Positions 12,633 to 14,223 of a DNA stretch of 14,223 nucleotides are shown piece by piece. The first letter of the stretch is position 1. Each line of letters opens with the position of its first letter. Under the pieces are notes generated by a model, which saw only the letters and a program-made list of their open reading frames with translations, was not told the DNA's origin and made no database searches. A program made the translations under genes and the position numbers. Origin of the DNA: Caryophanales bacterium (GTDB lineage Bacteria > Bacillota_I > Bacilli_A > RFN20 > JAISJY01); the NCBI GenBank assembly GCA_031261365.1, contig JAISJY010000189.1:1-14223 (forward strand), in the 5' to 3' direction.

Positions 12633-14021
12633 ATGCTCATTGGTAGAAAAAAAGAAATTGAACGCTTAAATGAATATTTAGGCTCAAATCGTTCAGAGTT
12701 TATAGCATTATTAGGTCGTCGCCGAATAGGTAAAACTTATTTAATTAGACAAACATTTAATAATTCTATATTTTTTGAGTTTACAGGTCAGAAGAATATT
12801 TCTAATAAAGAGGAATTAAAACAATTTGCTAAAAATATCAACGAAAAGCAAATAATAAATAATTGGAACGAGGCTTTTGATATTTTAAAAGATAAGATTA
12901 TTCAAGTTAATCAAATTAAAAAGAAAATTATTTTTTTTGATGAAATATCTTGGATTTGCAAACAAAAATCTAATTTTATTTCAGCTCTTGCTTATTTTTG
13001 GAACGACTTTTGTAGTCGTCGAAATGATGTTTTACTAATTATTTGTGGCTCTGCTATTTCTTGGATTATTGATAATATTCTTGAAAACAGAGACGAATTA
13101 CATAATAGATTAACTGGACAAATATTTTTAAGTCCTTTAAATCTAAAAGAATGTGAAGATTATTTTAATTATTTACAAATAAATTATAGTAGATATGACA
13201 TTGTAGAAACTTATATGATTTTAGGTGGTATTCCTTATTATTTAGATTATTTTAGAAAGGGGTTATCGGTAGCTGAAAATATAGATGAGATAATTTTTAG
13301 AAAAAAAGCTCCTTTACAAAATGAATATAATGAATTATTTAATTCACTATTTAAAAACAGTGAACAGTACAAAATAATAATTGAAACTTTAGCAGATAAT
13401 TATAATGGATTAACTCAAACAGAATTAGCGAGGAAATTAAGAATCGTTAAAAATGGGAACTTTGTAAAGAAACTAAGAGATTTAGAAATGTGCGGTTTTT
13501 TGATTAAACAAACTCCCTTTAATAAGAAAAAGAAAGATACTGTATTTCAATTGATTGATAGTTTTTCTGTTTTCTATTTAACATTTATTAAAGATAAAAA
13601 CCCTTTAAATGAGTTTTATTGGCAGTCAAAAACAAACTCTCCTTCAATAGCCGTTTGGAGAGGTTATGCCTTTGAAAGAGTGTGCTTTTTACATATAAAT
13701 CAAATAAAAAAAGCTTTAAATATTTATGGCGTATTGTCTAATGCTAGTAGTTTTAGAGATGAAGAAAGTCAAATAGATTTAGTTATTCAAAGAGAAGACA
13801 GAATAATAAACCTCTGTGAAATTAAGTTTACTAAAGATATTTTTGAGATTGATAAAGATTATTATGAGAAATTAAGAAAAAGATTAAATCATTTTGAAAA
13901 TATGTTAAAAACAAAACGCACCGTTCATTTAACAATGATAACCTCTTTTGGATTACAATTTAATAAATATTCTTCTATTATAAATAGTAAACTAACAATG
14001 GAAAATCTCTTTTTAGATTGA
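12633..14021 (+). CDS. AAA-type ATPase with DUF234-like nuclease-fold C-terminus
   Basis: The 462-residue protein begins with the IGRKKEIERL box typical of archaeal-type ATPases (ATPase_2/STAND-like), Walker A GRRRIGKT (28-35) and Walker B IIFFDE (Asp103, Glu104). A winged-helix-like region (about 255-310: LTQTELARKL...FVKKLRDLEMCGFL) follows. The C-terminus shows a PD-(D/E)XK arrangement: Glu348 in GYAFE, Asp382 in QIDLVI, and Glu396/Lys398 in CEIKF, matching the DUF234 type. Such proteins are widespread, often in many copies per genome, and their role is not settled. AAGGAGG at 12622-12628 and the RKKE context fix the start. Arginine codons include CGT, CGC and CGA (three in a row at Arg29-31), whereas neighbours use almost only AGA, which suggests acquisition by transfer. 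Two 33-bp hairpins surround its promoter. Family assignment is good; a nuclease activity is inferred from motifs only. Confidence 0.85.
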   Translation: MLIGRKKEIERLNEYLGSNRSEFIALLGRRRIGKTYLIRQTFNNSIFFEFTGQKNISNKEELKQFAKNINEKQIINNWNEAFDILKDKIIQVNQIKKKIIFFDEISWICKQKSNFISALAYFWNDFCSRRNDVLLIICGSAISWIIDNILENRDELHNRLTGQIFLSPLNLKECEDYFNYLQINYSRYDIVETYMILGGIPYYLDYFRKGLSVAENIDEIIFRKKAPLQNEYNELFNSLFKNSEQYKIIIETLADNYNGLTQTELARKLRIVKNGNFVKKLRDLEMCGFLIKQTPFNKKKKDTVFQLIDSFSVFYLTFIKDKNPLNEFYWQSKTNSPSIAVWRGYAFERVCFLHINQIKKALNIYGVLSNASSFRDEESQIDLVIQREDRIINLCEIKFTKDIFEIDKDYYEKLRKRLNHFENMLKTKRTVHLTMITSFGLQFNKYSSIINSKLTMENLFLD

Positions 14022-14050
14022 TAATATTTATCTAATCGTGATTATTAAGT

Positions 14051-14223
14051 TTATTTTCTTAACCCTTTTGGCAAGTTGTTTTTAATAATATTATTGACTG
14101 CTTTTCCATAGCCAATAGTCAACCCTTTATATATAATACCAACATAACCTTTCAAGTTGGTGGCAAAAGTATCACCATGTAAGTAGTCTTTTAATTGTTT
14201 TTCATCTATGATGATATTGTTTT
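14051..14223 (-). CDS. rsmF: RsmF/NOL1-Nop2-Sun family rRNA cytosine-C5 methyltransferase, C-terminal end
   Basis: The minus strand is open from the window edge to TAA (TTA at 14051-14053), giving 56 complete residues. They end in a GYVGIIYKGLTIGYGK segment followed by NNIIKNNLPKGLRK. This matches the small RNA-binding C-terminal domain of RsmF-like proteins, which typically ends with a G-x-G-K, K-N and PKGLR pattern. The family methylates a cytosine of 16S rRNA with S-adenosylmethionine; the catalytic NOL1/Nop2/Sun domain lies outside the window. It converges on the ATPase gene with 29 bases between stops, which hold no strong terminator. Identification rests on the tail alone. Confidence 0.72.
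   Translation of the reverse strand, partial: NNIIIDEKQLKDYLHGDTFATNLKGYVGIIYKGLTIGYGKAVNNIIKNNLPKGLRK

Overview
The window is AT-rich bacterial DNA (roughly 27-30 % GC by eye) using the standard code: TGA ends several frames and Trp is TGG, so this is not a Mycoplasma-type code. Lysine- and AGA-rich coding, AGGAG-type ribosome binding sites, KtrAB, TldD/TldE, an SPL-type radical SAM protein and a lipoprotein with Listeria-Bacteroides (InlB B-type) repeats all fit a small-genome, low-GC Firmicute of the Bacilli/Erysipelotrichia/RF39 kind, probably host-associated. That placement is inference.

Layout: (1) 1-2065, the end of tldD and all of tldE, a two-gene metalloprotease operon. (2) 2066-2929, a minus-strand radical SAM gene converging on tldE with no base between the stop codons. 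(3) 2930-3442, a gene-free stretch with short CCCAAA-type repeats, two open frames that lack starts, a nine-base G tract inside a promoter-like element, and a terminator-like hairpin. (4) 3443-6771, a large surface lipoprotein followed by a zinc-ribbon single-pass membrane protein. (5) 6772-8103, a minus-strand PlsC-type acyltransferase carrying a zinc ribbon, again abutting its convergent neighbour exactly. (6) 8104-8522, a divergent intergenic region holding sixteen 11-bp repeats in two blocks of eight, between two promoters that each place the transcript start at a start codon. (7) 8523-11234, ktrB, ktrA and an unrecognised membrane protein, overlapping like an operon. (8) 11283-12449, an iron-sulfur L-serine dehydratase. 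(9) 12450-12632, two near-identical 33-bp hairpins flanking a promoter, leading into (10) 12633-14021, an AAA-type ATPase with a DUF234-like nuclease-fold tail. (11) 14051-14223, the C-terminus of an RsmF-like rRNA methyltransferase on the minus strand.

Most genes are housekeeping: peptide processing, potassium uptake, serine catabolism, lipid acylation and rRNA modification. The intergenic regions carry the unusual material. The strongest candidates are a possible phase-variable promoter for the lipoprotein (G tract between -35 and -10), the 11-bp array that translates as an 11-residue repeat on the minus strand and may be a relic of a phage or plasmid replication initiator or its iterons, and the paired hairpins in front of the ATPase. 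No tRNA, rRNA, CRISPR array or complete insertion sequence was seen.
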